From positions 1 through 64,000 of the forward strand of contig JACQUC010000115.1 of assembly GCA_016210495.1 (NCBI GenBank): DNA of 64,000 nt. The letters run 5' to 3'. Made by a program: the position numbers and the translations under genes. Below the pieces are notes generated by a model, which saw only the letters and a list, made by a program, of their open reading frames with translations, made no database searches and was not told the origin of the DNA. Every line of letters begins with the position of its first letter. The first letter of the stretch is position 1. Positions 35,476 to 44,028 of the stretch are shown in pieces. This stretch comes from Chloroflexota bacterium (GTDB lineage: Bacteria; Chloroflexota; FW602-bin22; JACPRP01).

Positions 35476-36989
35476 CTTTGGCAGGCTACACCATTACCTT
35501 CGGCGTCATCTATTTGATCGCGACCCTGGCGATCGGCGTGTGGGCCTGGAAGAAGACCGCCAATACCCCCGAGGACTTCTTTATGGCCAGTCGCTCGTTT
35601 GGCACTATGGTTCTCCTATGGTCCATCTTTGCCACGAATATGTCGGCCGTGTTCATTCTGGGCAACCCCGGCCAGGCCTATCGCACGGGCGCCGGTGCCT
35701 ACGGCTACATGGCGACCGCGACCGCCATTGGCGTGGTCTTCATGACCTACTTCATCGGCTATCGCGCCTGGCTGCTGGGCAAGGCGCGGGGCTATATGAC
35801 GCCGACGGAGATGTTCTCCCGGCGATGGGATAGTCAGCCGATTAATATCGTCCTGTTCCTGATGTACTTCGTCTTCACCATTGGCATCGCAATGACCGCC
35901 ATTATGGGGGTTGGTCTCACAACCGAGGCATTGACCGACAAGATCATCCCATTCTGGGCGGGCTCAGTCGCTGCCGCCGTGGTCATCCTTATCTACACCG
36001 CCATCGGCGGCATGCGTGGGACGGCCTGGACAAACGTGTTGCAGGGGTTTCTGTTCCAGATCTTCCTGGTCGGAGCTTTCCTGTTGATTGCCGGTAACGT
36101 TGGCGGCCTCGACGCGGTCACCAACAAGCTGCTGAGCGAGGCGCCGCAGTTGCTGGCGAAGCAAGGCAACTACACGCCTCAGCAGTGGTTCAGTTGGGTA
36201 TTTATCCCGCCGATGGCGGTCCTGGCGTTCCCACACGTATTCGTTCGGGTCATGGCCGCCAAGTCGCACGTCGCCATCAAACGGTACACGTACCTGTTCA
36301 GCATTGTCTATCTGCTCGGCGCGATTCCAGTCCTGACAATCGGCCTCTGGGGCCGCGCCCTCATCCCAGGGCTGCAAGGTCCGGCATCCGACTCCATCCT
36401 CCCGATGATGGCAGCCAGGTATCTGCATCCCGTGGTGGCCGGATTCGCGCTGGCGGCGGTGCTGTCGGCCGCCATGTCCACCCTCGACGCGATGGTGCTG
36501 ACGCTCAGCGCGCTGTTCACCCGGGACATCCTCGGCAGCTATACCAGAATGAGCGAGAGGCAGCAGACGAATTGGGGACGAATCCTGGTCGTCGTGTTCA
36601 CGCTCGCCGCTCTCGTCGGCGCGCTGACTAGGCCCGGCACCATCTTCTACATCGCCGGTATCGCGTTCACCGGGTACGTTATGACCGTGCCAATGATCTT
36701 CGCCGGATTCTACTGGAAGCGCAGCACCAAATGGGGCATCCTTTCGGCGCTGGTGGTGAGCAGCATCCTGCTGCCAATCTACGAGTTCACGCCGTGGCTC
36801 GCCTGGAGCACGTTCGGGTTTATGTCCGTCGTGCCGCTGCTTGTCGTCAACGTCGTGCTGATCGTAGGGGTGTCTTACCTGACCAAAGCGCCGGAAAAGA
36901 GGTTCGTGGACGAGTTCTTCGACGTGCTCGACCCGATCTTCTCTCGCAAGCCCGCGAAAGCGCCGGAACTGAGGCCAGGCGAGGCATAG
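35472..36989 (+). CDS. Sodium:solute symporter (SSF family)
   Basis: A 505-residue transporter with about 13 membrane helices and the SSF pattern: FFMASRSFGTMVL near the N-terminus and GGMRGTAWTNVLQGFLFQ in the middle. It would couple Na+ entry to uptake of a small solute (substrate unknown; the family includes proline, pantothenate, acetate and sugar carriers). It starts within the stop of the small partner gene. Hairpins follow the stop codon. Confidence 0.92.
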   Translation: MTLAGYTITFGVIYLIATLAIGVWAWKKTANTPEDFFMASRSFGTMVLLWSIFATNMSAVFILGNPGQAYRTGAGAYGYMATATAIGVVFMTYFIGYRAWLLGKARGYMTPTEMFSRRWDSQPINIVLFLMYFVFTIGIAMTAIMGVGLTTEALTDKIIPFWAGSVAAAVVILIYTAIGGMRGTAWTNVLQGFLFQIFLVGAFLLIAGNVGGLDAVTNKLLSEAPQLLAKQGNYTPQQWFSWVFIPPMAVLAFPHVFVRVMAAKSHVAIKRYTYLFSIVYLLGAIPVLTIGLWGRALIPGLQGPASDSILPMMAARYLHPVVAGFALAAVLSAAMSTLDAMVLTLSALFTRDILGSYTRMSERQQTNWGRILVVVFTLAALVGALTRPGTIFYIAGIAFTGYVMTVPMIFAGFYWKRSTKWGILSALVVSSILLPIYEFTPWLAWSTFGFMSVVPLLVVNVVLIVGVSYLTKAPEKRFVDEFFDVLDPIFSRKPAKAPELRPGEA

Positions 36990-37002
36990 CAGACAGCGCG
37001 TT

Positions 37003-37035
37003 CTGTAGAGACGACCCGGCGGGTCGTCTCTACAG
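37003..37035. terminator. Perfect hairpin after the symporter gene
   Basis: A 15-bp perfect stem (CTGTAGAGACGACCC) with a 3-base loop. A shortened copy (GAGACGACCC, 10-bp stem) lies at 37144-37166, and GGCACGGGC...GCCCGTGCC forms a third hairpin between. They sit between convergent genes and probably end both transcripts, although no T-run is present. Confidence 0.6.
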
Positions 37036-37143
37036 TTACCAAAATCCGCTTCGATGGTCCCTTCGATCTGGCACGGGCACTTCGCGAACCGCCCGTGCCA
37101 TCGGACGGTAGAACGCTCGCAAACAGCAAAACACGCCGTCCGC

Positions 37144-37166
37144 GAGACGACCCGACGGGTCGTCTC
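37144..37166. repeat. Second copy of the GAGACGACCC hairpin
   Basis: GAGACGACCC-GAC-GGGTCGTCTC, with the same sequence as the core of 37003-37035. Its right arm touches the stop codon of the GT39 gene. Confidence 0.6.
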
Positions 37167-39859
37167 TACTCGTCCGGCGGGAACAGGTTCTCCATCGGCA
37201 CGATCTCTTTCCTGCCGCCGGGCGGCGTCCACCACAGCTCCATCTTCCTGCCCCCGTCGTCCTGGAAATACCGCAATCTCAGCTTGTGCGTACCCTGGCT
37301 CAAGGTCACCCGTCCCTCCACGTACCTGTCGCCGTGATGCCCACCGTTATCGACCACCAGCACCTCGTCGACGTACAGCAGCGACCCGTCGTCCGACGAA
37401 GTGCCGAAAGCGTATTGTCCGGTTGTGGGCACGCTAATGCGCCCCTCCCATTCGATGCTGAATGGCGCGGGCAGCAAGTCGTTCGGCGCGATGAAGGGGT
37501 CGATTTGTACCAGCGCCGGCTGGCCCGACCAGTTGTTGCCGCGGAAGTACTTGCCCAGTAGCCCGTACTTCGCCAGCGGCAAGGTGTACAGCGCCGCCGG
37601 GGGGATCGGGTCCTCACGCCCTCCCGGCGGAATCCAGCTCAGCTTCAACGATCCCTCGCTGCTGTTTCTTTGATAGCTGACCCTCAACGCATGGAATCCC
37701 GCCGGCAGCAGCAGCGCGCGCCACGCCCTGCTGTTGTTCGTCTCCAACACCGGCTTCTCGTCGATGAAGAGCCTCGCGCCATCGGTCGATTCCATCACGA
37801 ACGTGTAGCTGCCGTACCGCTGTACCAGCAGCGAGGCCTGCCATTCGACCAGGAATGGCGCCTGGAGCGAAATGGCTCCCGCATCCAGTCCAATACCGGC
37901 ATCCCGCCGCTCTACAGCCAACTCCTTGTCTGCCTCACCCCCCTCGCCCGGCAGCCGGTAGTATTTGCCCGACACACCGTGAATCCCGTTTGCGTCATCG
38001 CGCTTCACGGTGTAGGTGAAAAACAGCGTTCTTCCGAACTTGTCTTTTTCCTCCGTCTGGACGCCGGGATAGTAGCGCCTCAGCTCCGGCAGTAGATAGG
38101 CGTGCTGAATCTCCAGTGCGTACACGATGTCCTTGTCCACCAGCTCGCGCACGGGGAAGTGCCGGCCCAGATCCAGGGTCTGGTAAGGCATCCCCAGGGC
38201 GTGGAATCTCACAGCCGAATGATTGGTGAGTCCGGCAGACACGAAAACCTGTCTCTCCTTTGCTGCCAGCTTGGTGTAGCGACCCGCGGCGTTTTCCACC
38301 GGATCGAAGTCGTCCCACACCGAGCGCGACTGATATTGCCTATTGAACAACGTGTCATAGTTCAGATAGGCAGCAGCTCCAGAGGCTGCCAGCAACGGCA
38401 CGGTCAACAGGGCAAGGGCACCCCGTCGCCACGAACCGAGACGTGCCACGCCAGCCAAAGCTTCTTCCCAGAAAACGCCCGTCAGGAGAAAGACGGCCGG
38501 CACGACGCCTACCGTGCGCAGCGAATGAGGGTTTGAATCGGCCAGCGAGAACACCCCGGGCAACAGGCCCAGCACCAGCCACGCCAGCAGCAGGAAAGAC
38601 TGGCTGTCACGGAATCTGTACAGGCTGTAAGCGATGCCGAAGACGAACAGCGCGCCCGACACGAAGTCGAGCATCGGCTGCTTTGGCAGGTTGTGTCGTG
38701 CCCTGGGATCGCCCTCCCAGTTGAACATCAGCATGCTCTTTTGGAGGTTAGCCCAAATCGGCAGGTAGCTTTTCTGTCGCTCCACGTCGTTCATCACGCT
38801 GGCGGCCGTCATCCGCCGGACGAAAGCATCGGGGTTCTTCGCGACATACACACCTAGAGGAGCCAGCGTCAGCCAGATTCCCACGAGAAAGATCGCCACG
38901 CCAGGCAGAACGACACGCCACGAGGGATGTCGAGAAATGGCCAGGTGCAGCGCAAACGAGAATAGGATCAGTGGAAAGACACGAAATCCGATGTAGGTGT
39001 GGAACCCCAGCCCAAAGAAAAGGCCTGCCAGCGTGAGGTCTACGTACCGCCTGGTTTGGAGCCCCCTCAGCAAGAACATCACCGCCAGCGCCCCGAACAG
39101 CGGCACCAGCAGCGCCTCGAAGGCGATGCGGCTGAAGTTGATGTGCCAGCGCGACACCGCTAGCAGAAAGGTCGCCGCCAGCGCCGCCGCCCAGCCAAAG
39201 TACCGGCGCGCCAGCACAAAGAAGACGGCGACCGTCAACACTCCCGCGCCGACCGCGACCACTCGCAATGCAAACGCGCTTGTCCCCAGCAGCTTGAGAC
39301 CGAACCCCAGCAGATAGAAATACAGCGTCGCGTTGCTGTCCCTCAGCTCCGTAAACGGCGAGTACTCCATTTCGAGCAGTCTCAGTCCGACAAGCCCGTT
39401 GTCTGCCTCGTCCAGGTAGACTCCCCCTGGAATACTGTCGAGATCGTGAGCTCTCAAGAAAAGCGCCACCAACAGAACGCCGCACACCGCCAGTACGCGG
39501 AACAGCCTGCCCCAGCCCTTGTCGCGCGCGGGCGTCTCCGGGCTACCCGCCGTTCCGTTCCCGCCCGTTATCGGCTGCGAGTTCTCTTCCGGGCTAGCTA
39601 CCTTCTGGTGCAGAGTGCAAAGGCGTAGGGGCGGACGTCTCTGTCCGCCCGGGGTGGGGCGGGGCGTCGCACCCATTTTGCACCGAAGACCCGCTAACAA
39701 CAGCGCGCAGCCGAACGTCCCGAGGCTTCCTATCCACAGAGCCAGCCCCAAGTTCGACAAATGCCTATGCCAGAAGTACCACAGAGAGGCAAGATTGAGG
39801 CCGACGGACAGCAGGAGCAGTAAGGCGATCTTGGTGCTGGGAGATTGAACGATTGCCAC
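37166..39859 (-). CDS. GT39-type membrane glycosyltransferase with two PA14 domains
   Basis: An 897-residue protein. After a first helix pair, the ArnT/PMT-like catalytic region starts at about residue 120 with an acidic first loop (YLDEADNG) and continues with about ten helices. Two extracellular PA14 domains follow (about residues 615-735 and 745-890, each with a FVMESTDGARLFID or AFGTSSDDGSLLYVD core), which likely bind carbohydrate. Such fusions are typical of Chloroflexota. The GTG start has GGAG 7 bases upstream. Residues about 55-89 are encoded by a dispersed repeat element inserted in frame, lying in a linker outside the conserved domain. Confidence 0.87.
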   Translation of the reverse strand: MAIVQSPSTKIALLLLLSVGLNLASLWYFWHRHLSNLGLALWIGSLGTFGCALLLAGLRCKMGATPRPTPGGQRRPPLRLCTLHQKVASPEENSQPITGGNGTAGSPETPARDKGWGRLFRVLAVCGVLLVALFLRAHDLDSIPGGVYLDEADNGLVGLRLLEMEYSPFTELRDSNATLYFYLLGFGLKLLGTSAFALRVVAVGAGVLTVAVFFVLARRYFGWAAALAATFLLAVSRWHINFSRIAFEALLVPLFGALAVMFLLRGLQTRRYVDLTLAGLFFGLGFHTYIGFRVFPLILFSFALHLAISRHPSWRVVLPGVAIFLVGIWLTLAPLGVYVAKNPDAFVRRMTAASVMNDVERQKSYLPIWANLQKSMLMFNWEGDPRARHNLPKQPMLDFVSGALFVFGIAYSLYRFRDSQSFLLLAWLVLGLLPGVFSLADSNPHSLRTVGVVPAVFLLTGVFWEEALAGVARLGSWRRGALALLTVPLLAASGAAAYLNYDTLFNRQYQSRSVWDDFDPVENAAGRYTKLAAKERQVFVSAGLTNHSAVRFHALGMPYQTLDLGRHFPVRELVDKDIVYALEIQHAYLLPELRRYYPGVQTEEKDKFGRTLFFTYTVKRDDANGIHGVSGKYYRLPGEGGEADKELAVERRDAGIGLDAGAISLQAPFLVEWQASLLVQRYGSYTFVMESTDGARLFIDEKPVLETNNSRAWRALLLPAGFHALRVSYQRNSSEGSLKLSWIPPGGREDPIPPAALYTLPLAKYGLLGKYFRGNNWSGQPALVQIDPFIAPNDLLPAPFSIEWEGRISVPTTGQYAFGTSSDDGSLLYVDEVLVVDNGGHHGDRYVEGRVTLSQGTHKLRLRYFQDDGGRKMELWWTPPGGRKEIVPMENLFPPDE
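39593..39706. mobile_element. Dispersed GGGGCG element, copy D, inserted in frame in a gene
   Basis: The core GTAGGGGCGGACGTCTCTGT and GCCCGGGGTGGGGCGGGGC lie between a left arm TAGCTACCTTCTGGTGCA and a right arm TTTTGCACCGAAGACCCGCT, imperfect inverted repeats. It encodes part of the linker of the GT39 protein without breaking the frame. It resembles a MITE; no transposase is nearby. Confidence 0.55.
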
Positions 39860-40050
39860 TTAAGAACTCCGCTTTTCGAGTGCCTGGTGTGGTGCCGTTT
39901 CGCAAGTATAGGCCGGCGCACACCCCCAGTCAATAAGGTCACCCCTCGTGCCGCCCGCTCGTCTATTGCAATTCACTTCCAAACCCGGTATATATGGTCT
40001 GTTGTGCTCGGTCTACAGCAGGCCGCACGGTGGAGGGCTGTCTGGCTAGC

Positions 40051-42201
40051 ATGGAAAACCTGCATAGATTGCGCTGGTGCGTAGGCGCTCCTTTTCGCCT
40101 TGTGGTGCTGTTAGCCCTCTTGCTTCCATACTCACTCTCGGTCGGCACGCCCGCACCACAACTCCTCGGCGATTTCACGCGGCTGCGGTCCGCTGGCGCG
40201 GCGGAGCTCGCGGCGCCCGCCGTGCCTCGCTATCAGATCGTCGCCGACCTGGATTTTGACGCCGCCACTCTCGCGGCTAGCCAGACCGTCACTTACATAA
40301 ATACTACCAGCGTGACTTTGAGTTCCATCGTCTTCAACGTGACGCCAAACTACTATCGCTCGTTCGCGCTGGAACGAGTCACGGTTGGTGGCCAGCCGGT
40401 TGCGCCGGCGCTTGACGGTGTCGTGCTGGAGATTCCTTTGCCCGCGCCGCTACCGCCTCAGGCGCAGGCCACCATCGCCATCGACTATCGGCTGCGCGTT
40501 CCATCGCCTGGCAACCTGCGCTTCGGCAAGGCGAGTGGTATCCTTGCGCTTGGCAACTGGTATCCCGTCCTTGCCGTCTATCAGCACGCACAGGCCGATT
40601 GGAACCGCCATCGCTACGTCGACACCGGCGATGCGTTCTTCACTGAAGCGGCCGACTATGAAGTGACCCTCAATCTCAGCCGGCCCCTGACCATCGCCCA
40701 TTCGGGCGAAGTTGTGTCCGGTGCCGATAGGCGGTTGGTGCTGCGGGCCAGGGGCGTGCGCGATTTCGCCCTCGCGCTTTCGGACCGCTACCGCACGCGC
40801 TCTGTTCAGGTGGATGAGACGACCATCACCGTGTTCTATCTCCCCGAGCACAGCGCAGGCGGCGCGCAGTATCTGCAGTCCGCGGAGGAGAGCCTCCGCT
40901 GGCTCAATCGCCAGCTCGGGCCTTACCCCTACCCCTCGCTGCACATCGCGGAGACCATCAGCAATGACGCCAACTGGGTCGGACAGGAATATCCCAACCT
41001 GGTGTTCATCAGCAGTCAGACCACAGCCGCCGGAGGGGGCATCGGCAGTTATCTCAGCTACCTGGTCATTCACGAGATAGTCCACCAGTGGTTCTACGGC
41101 CTGGTCGGCGGCGATCAGTTGTACGAGCCCTGGCTGGACGAGGCGCCTGCCACCTATCTGGCCTATCAGTTCTTCCGTGCCAACTACCCTGGCCTCTACG
41201 ACGGCATGTGGCGCAGCCTGACCGGCGGCTATCGGTCGGCCGTCAATAGCTGGGGTGACAGGACCCTGGACACCTCGATCTACGACTACGGTGTCGAGTC
41301 GCACTACTTCGCCATCATCTATCGCAAAGGCGCCATGTTCCTCGACGAGCTGCGCGAGGCCATGGGTGCCGACATCTTCTACCCCTTCCTTCGCGAGTTC
41401 GTCGAGACCTATCGTGCCAGGGTTGCCACCGGCTACGATTTCCTCGACCTGGCCCAGACTCGATCCAGCGCCGACCTGCGGCCTCTCTTTGGCAAGTACT
41501 TCTCATATCCGCGGTACGCGGGTACCCTGGACTACGACATTCCCAACGGGCACTTCTTCACTCAGACCAACGGCCAGCCTCCTGGTGCCAGCTCGAAGGG
41601 CTTCGGCATCGTTGACGACGCCAATGCGCCACTCTGGTCGGAGTTCCGGCGCCTCGGTGGCGTTGCTGCGCTTGGCTATCCCGTTTCCAGGCGATTCGCA
41701 TGGGACGGCTTCGTCTCTCAGGCGGTCCAAAAAGGCATTCTGCAGTGGCAGCCCAGCCAGCGGAGCGTCCTTCTCGTGAACATCTTCGACGAGCTGAGTC
41801 GGCGTGGCCTCGACGGATGGCTGGCGAGCTTTCGCCAGGTGCCCCAAAGCTTTGACTGGCGGTCCGACGCCGGCAAACCCTGGGCCGACGTCGTCGCATC
41901 CCATCTCGCGGTGCTGGACAGCAATCCCGGCATCAAGGCACAGTTCAACAGCGTGCCCAATCCGGTCAATGTCTATGGGCTGCCAATGGCCTATGCCGAT
42001 ATGGGCAACAATTACACGCTGCGAGCGCAGCGCGTCGTCATCCAACAATGGAAGCAGGAAACTCCCTGGGCACAGGCCGGACAGGTCACCGTCGCCAATG
42101 GCGGCGACATCGGCAAAGAGGCGGGGCTGATCCCTGCAGAGGCACTCGTCGTGATGGATCCTCGGGAAGCCATCGCGCCTGCGACGCAGGGCCGGAGATA
42201 G
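40051..42201 (+). CDS. Secreted M1-type metallopeptidase with LGFP-like C-terminal repeats
   Basis: A 716-residue protein. A signal peptide (RLVVLLALLLPYSLSVGTP) is followed by an N-terminal beta domain and a gluzincin catalytic domain with the zinc motif HEIVHQWF and the third ligand Glu in WLDEAPATYLAY, as in M1 aminopeptidases. The exopeptidase GxMEN motif is replaced by IGSYLSYL-type sequence, so specificity is uncertain. The C-terminal 200 residues show LGFP-like repeats (FRRLGGVAALGYPVSRRF, AVQKGILQWQ) that may bind the cell wall. The ATG at 40051 is chosen by the signal peptide; GGAGGG is 13 bases upstream. Confidence 0.85.
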   Translation: MENLHRLRWCVGAPFRLVVLLALLLPYSLSVGTPAPQLLGDFTRLRSAGAAELAAPAVPRYQIVADLDFDAATLAASQTVTYINTTSVTLSSIVFNVTPNYYRSFALERVTVGGQPVAPALDGVVLEIPLPAPLPPQAQATIAIDYRLRVPSPGNLRFGKASGILALGNWYPVLAVYQHAQADWNRHRYVDTGDAFFTEAADYEVTLNLSRPLTIAHSGEVVSGADRRLVLRARGVRDFALALSDRYRTRSVQVDETTITVFYLPEHSAGGAQYLQSAEESLRWLNRQLGPYPYPSLHIAETISNDANWVGQEYPNLVFISSQTTAAGGGIGSYLSYLVIHEIVHQWFYGLVGGDQLYEPWLDEAPATYLAYQFFRANYPGLYDGMWRSLTGGYRSAVNSWGDRTLDTSIYDYGVESHYFAIIYRKGAMFLDELREAMGADIFYPFLREFVETYRARVATGYDFLDLAQTRSSADLRPLFGKYFSYPRYAGTLDYDIPNGHFFTQTNGQPPGASSKGFGIVDDANAPLWSEFRRLGGVAALGYPVSRRFAWDGFVSQAVQKGILQWQPSQRSVLLVNIFDELSRRGLDGWLASFRQVPQSFDWRSDAGKPWADVVASHLAVLDSNPGIKAQFNSVPNPVNVYGLPMAYADMGNNYTLRAQRVVIQQWKQETPWAQAGQVTVANGGDIGKEAGLIPAEALVVMDPREAIAPATQGRR

Positions 42202-42263
42202 CTCGCGCTATCGCAACCGTTACTGTATTCGTTCGTTGTAGAAGTTGACAGGGGAGGTGAGTC

Positions 42264-42830
42264 TTGGCAACCGCCGAGGTCGCACTTGTGGAAAGGGCTC
42301 AGGCCGGCGAGGCCGTCGCCTTTGAGGCGATCTTCAGTCAGTACGAAGGCCCGATCTACAACTACATCCTTCGCTTGATTGGCAACTCTGAAGATGCATA
42401 CGATCTTACCCAGGACACCTTTGTTAAGGCCTATCGAGGTCTGTCCAAAACCAAGCCCGATCTCAATCTCTCGGCGTGGCTGTACTGTATTGCCACTAAT
42501 ACGTGCCGTGACGAGTTGCGCCGGAGGAAGATCATCAAGTGGCACCCGTGGGATGATGTGATAGACATGCTGTATGCCAGGAAGGAAAGCTCGGATAACC
42601 CCGAAAAGGAGACCCTGCAAAAGGAGATGCAAGAAATAGTCCAAAGGGTGCTCGACAAGCTGCCGTATCGCTACCGCACCTGCCTGATTCTGCGAGAGTT
42701 TGAGGGCCTCTCGTGCCAACAAATCGCCAAGGTCCTCGGCACCTCACGCTCTGCGGTCAAGTCTCTCCTTTTTAGGGCCCGGGAAGAGTTTCGCACAACG
42801 TACAGAGCAATCGAGGCAGAGAGCATTTAG
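42264..42830 (+). CDS. ECF-type RNA polymerase sigma factor
   Basis: A 188-residue sigma-70 family factor of the extracytoplasmic type: region 2 (YNYILRLIGNSEDAYDLTQDTFVKAY) split by known helices, and region 4 (FEGLSCQQIAKVLGTSRSAVKS) with a helix-turn-helix. The TTG start follows GGGGAGGTGA by 3-6 bases. The gene just downstream, 3 bases after the stop, encodes its probable anti-sigma factor. Confidence 0.95.
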   Translation: MATAEVALVERAQAGEAVAFEAIFSQYEGPIYNYILRLIGNSEDAYDLTQDTFVKAYRGLSKTKPDLNLSAWLYCIATNTCRDELRRRKIIKWHPWDDVIDMLYARKESSDNPEKETLQKEMQEIVQRVLDKLPYRYRTCLILREFEGLSCQQIAKVLGTSRSAVKSLLFRAREEFRTTYRAIEAESI

Positions 42831-42833
42831 CTC

Positions 42834-43547
42834 ATGAAGTGCAGTCGACAATCGCTCTCTGAATACTTAGATGGTGAGTTGTCTTCCTCAGACAGGCAGG
42901 CGCTTCAGCAGCACCTGTTCGTTTGCGGCGAATGCCGAGAAGTTCTGGCCGAGTACGCCAGGATTTCAGAGCAGATCAGATCGCTACCTCGCCATCCCTT
43001 GCCCCGCACCTTCGGGGTCGATTTGCGCACCGCGTTGGAGCGGCGGCACAGCGCCCACGAGCCATTCCCGGCAATGGTGCTGCATCTACGGCCAGCCGTG
43101 CTTGCCACCGCTGCTACGCTTCTTCTCGCCTTTGCGCTGTTTGGCGTGTACTTCGGCGTGTTTAGATCGCTTAGGACCGAGATAAGGCCGAGTGAGTGGC
43201 CAGGTCTACAGGTCGACTGGATGCGACAGCGTGACGATACCAGAGTGCCGGTCGATCTGGTTAGCACAGCGCCATCGCCCGATCCCCTCGAAATCCGCTT
43301 CGGCCAAGCTATGGACAGGGTCTCGGTGGAGCGGTCGACGCACATCGAGCCGCCGGTTGCGGTTGAGTACTTTTGGGCCGACGACGCCTTGATTGTCTTC
43401 CCAACGGAGCACCTCGATGCCGGAACGAGTTACACGGTGACCATCTTCGAGGCGCGCAACGCCCGAGGCGAATCCATCGACCAGCCGATCGTCATCCGCT
43501 TCCGCATCGGCGAGCGCACCATCCGCCTCCTCAGAGGCCAGCGCTAA
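42834..43547 (+). CDS. Zinc-finger anti-sigma factor with extracellular Big_5-like domain
   Basis: A 237-residue membrane protein. The N-terminal zinc-finger anti-sigma domain (HxxxCxxC in HLFVCGEC) should bind the upstream ECF factor. A transmembrane helix lies at about residues 85-107 (AVLATAATLLLAFALFGVYF). The outer C-terminal part (about 130-230) resembles a Big_5 Ig-like domain (IRFGQAMDRVSV, LDAGTSYTVTI). It may release the sigma factor on an envelope signal. Confidence 0.88.
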   Translation: MKCSRQSLSEYLDGELSSSDRQALQQHLFVCGECREVLAEYARISEQIRSLPRHPLPRTFGVDLRTALERRHSAHEPFPAMVLHLRPAVLATAATLLLAFALFGVYFGVFRSLRTEIRPSEWPGLQVDWMRQRDDTRVPVDLVSTAPSPDPLEIRFGQAMDRVSVERSTHIEPPVAVEYFWADDALIVFPTEHLDAGTSYTVTIFEARNARGESIDQPIVIRFRIGERTIRLLRGQR

Positions 43548-43616
43548 CACGCCGCAGCCATCGCCCCAGTTCGTCAGTCCCCTTCTCCCGTTGACACCAG
43601 TCTCTTCATTCAGGCA

Positions 43617-43665
43617 CTCACTCACCCTACCCCTCTCCCTTCCGCAGAGGGATAGGGGACTGGTA
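43617..43665. repeat. C/T-rich palindromic repeat after the anti-sigma gene
   Basis: CTCACCCTACCCCTCTCCCT, then AGAGGGATAGGGGA, the same family as at 18655. No gene is seen in 43548-43792. Confidence 0.5.
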
Positions 43666-43710
43666 GGTCTGCCGCCACTCAGCCACACCCGGTGGTGCGC
43701 GAACCATTAC

Positions 43711-43725
43711 TGGCACAGAAATTGC
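43711..43725 (+). promoter_or_regulatory. Sigma-54-like -24/-12 sequence
   Basis: TGGCAC, five bases and TTGC match the sigma-54 consensus spacing. It lies 68 bases before a possible micro-ORF. No activator or rpoN gene is in the window, so this may be chance. Confidence 0.25.
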
Positions 43726-43792
43726 GGTAATAACCAACAGGATTGTTCGTTGCCATCGACGGTTCTTCATTACTGTGTTCAAGAGGTGAGAT

Positions 43793-43921
43793 GTGCTGGG
43801 GTCTGCGTCGACAACGTTTGGGGAAATTGGGGTGGGTGGTCTAGTCGCCCTGGCTGCAGCGACCATCTTTTTGCTGCTCGTATTCTGGGTCGCCTCCCAG
43901 GGGAGTGGCGTGCGAAGTTGA
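43793..43921 (+). CDS. Possible 42-residue single-helix membrane microprotein
   Basis: A GTG-started frame encodes 42 residues with one strong membrane helix (LVALAAATIFLLLVFWVA) and short polar ends. AGAGGTGA lies about 4 bases upstream. It is convergent with the VanW gene. It is too short to prove by eye, but the helix plus ribosome site is better than chance. Confidence 0.35.
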   Translation: MLGSASTTFGEIGVGGLVALAAATIFLLLVFWVASQGSGVRS

Positions 43922-44028
43922 GGTGGACACCGGTAAGCTAATCGTAAGGGTGGCCGTCTGAATAGCCCCATTGTCCGGCAGACGACCAAGTTCGCGTGAC
44001 TGCGTGCAATAACCGATGCAACGGTTGG

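Noticed and set aside
36999..37170. Repeats as attachment sites of an integrated element
   Set aside because: They are palindromic hairpins close together between convergent genes; no integrase or tRNA is adjacent.
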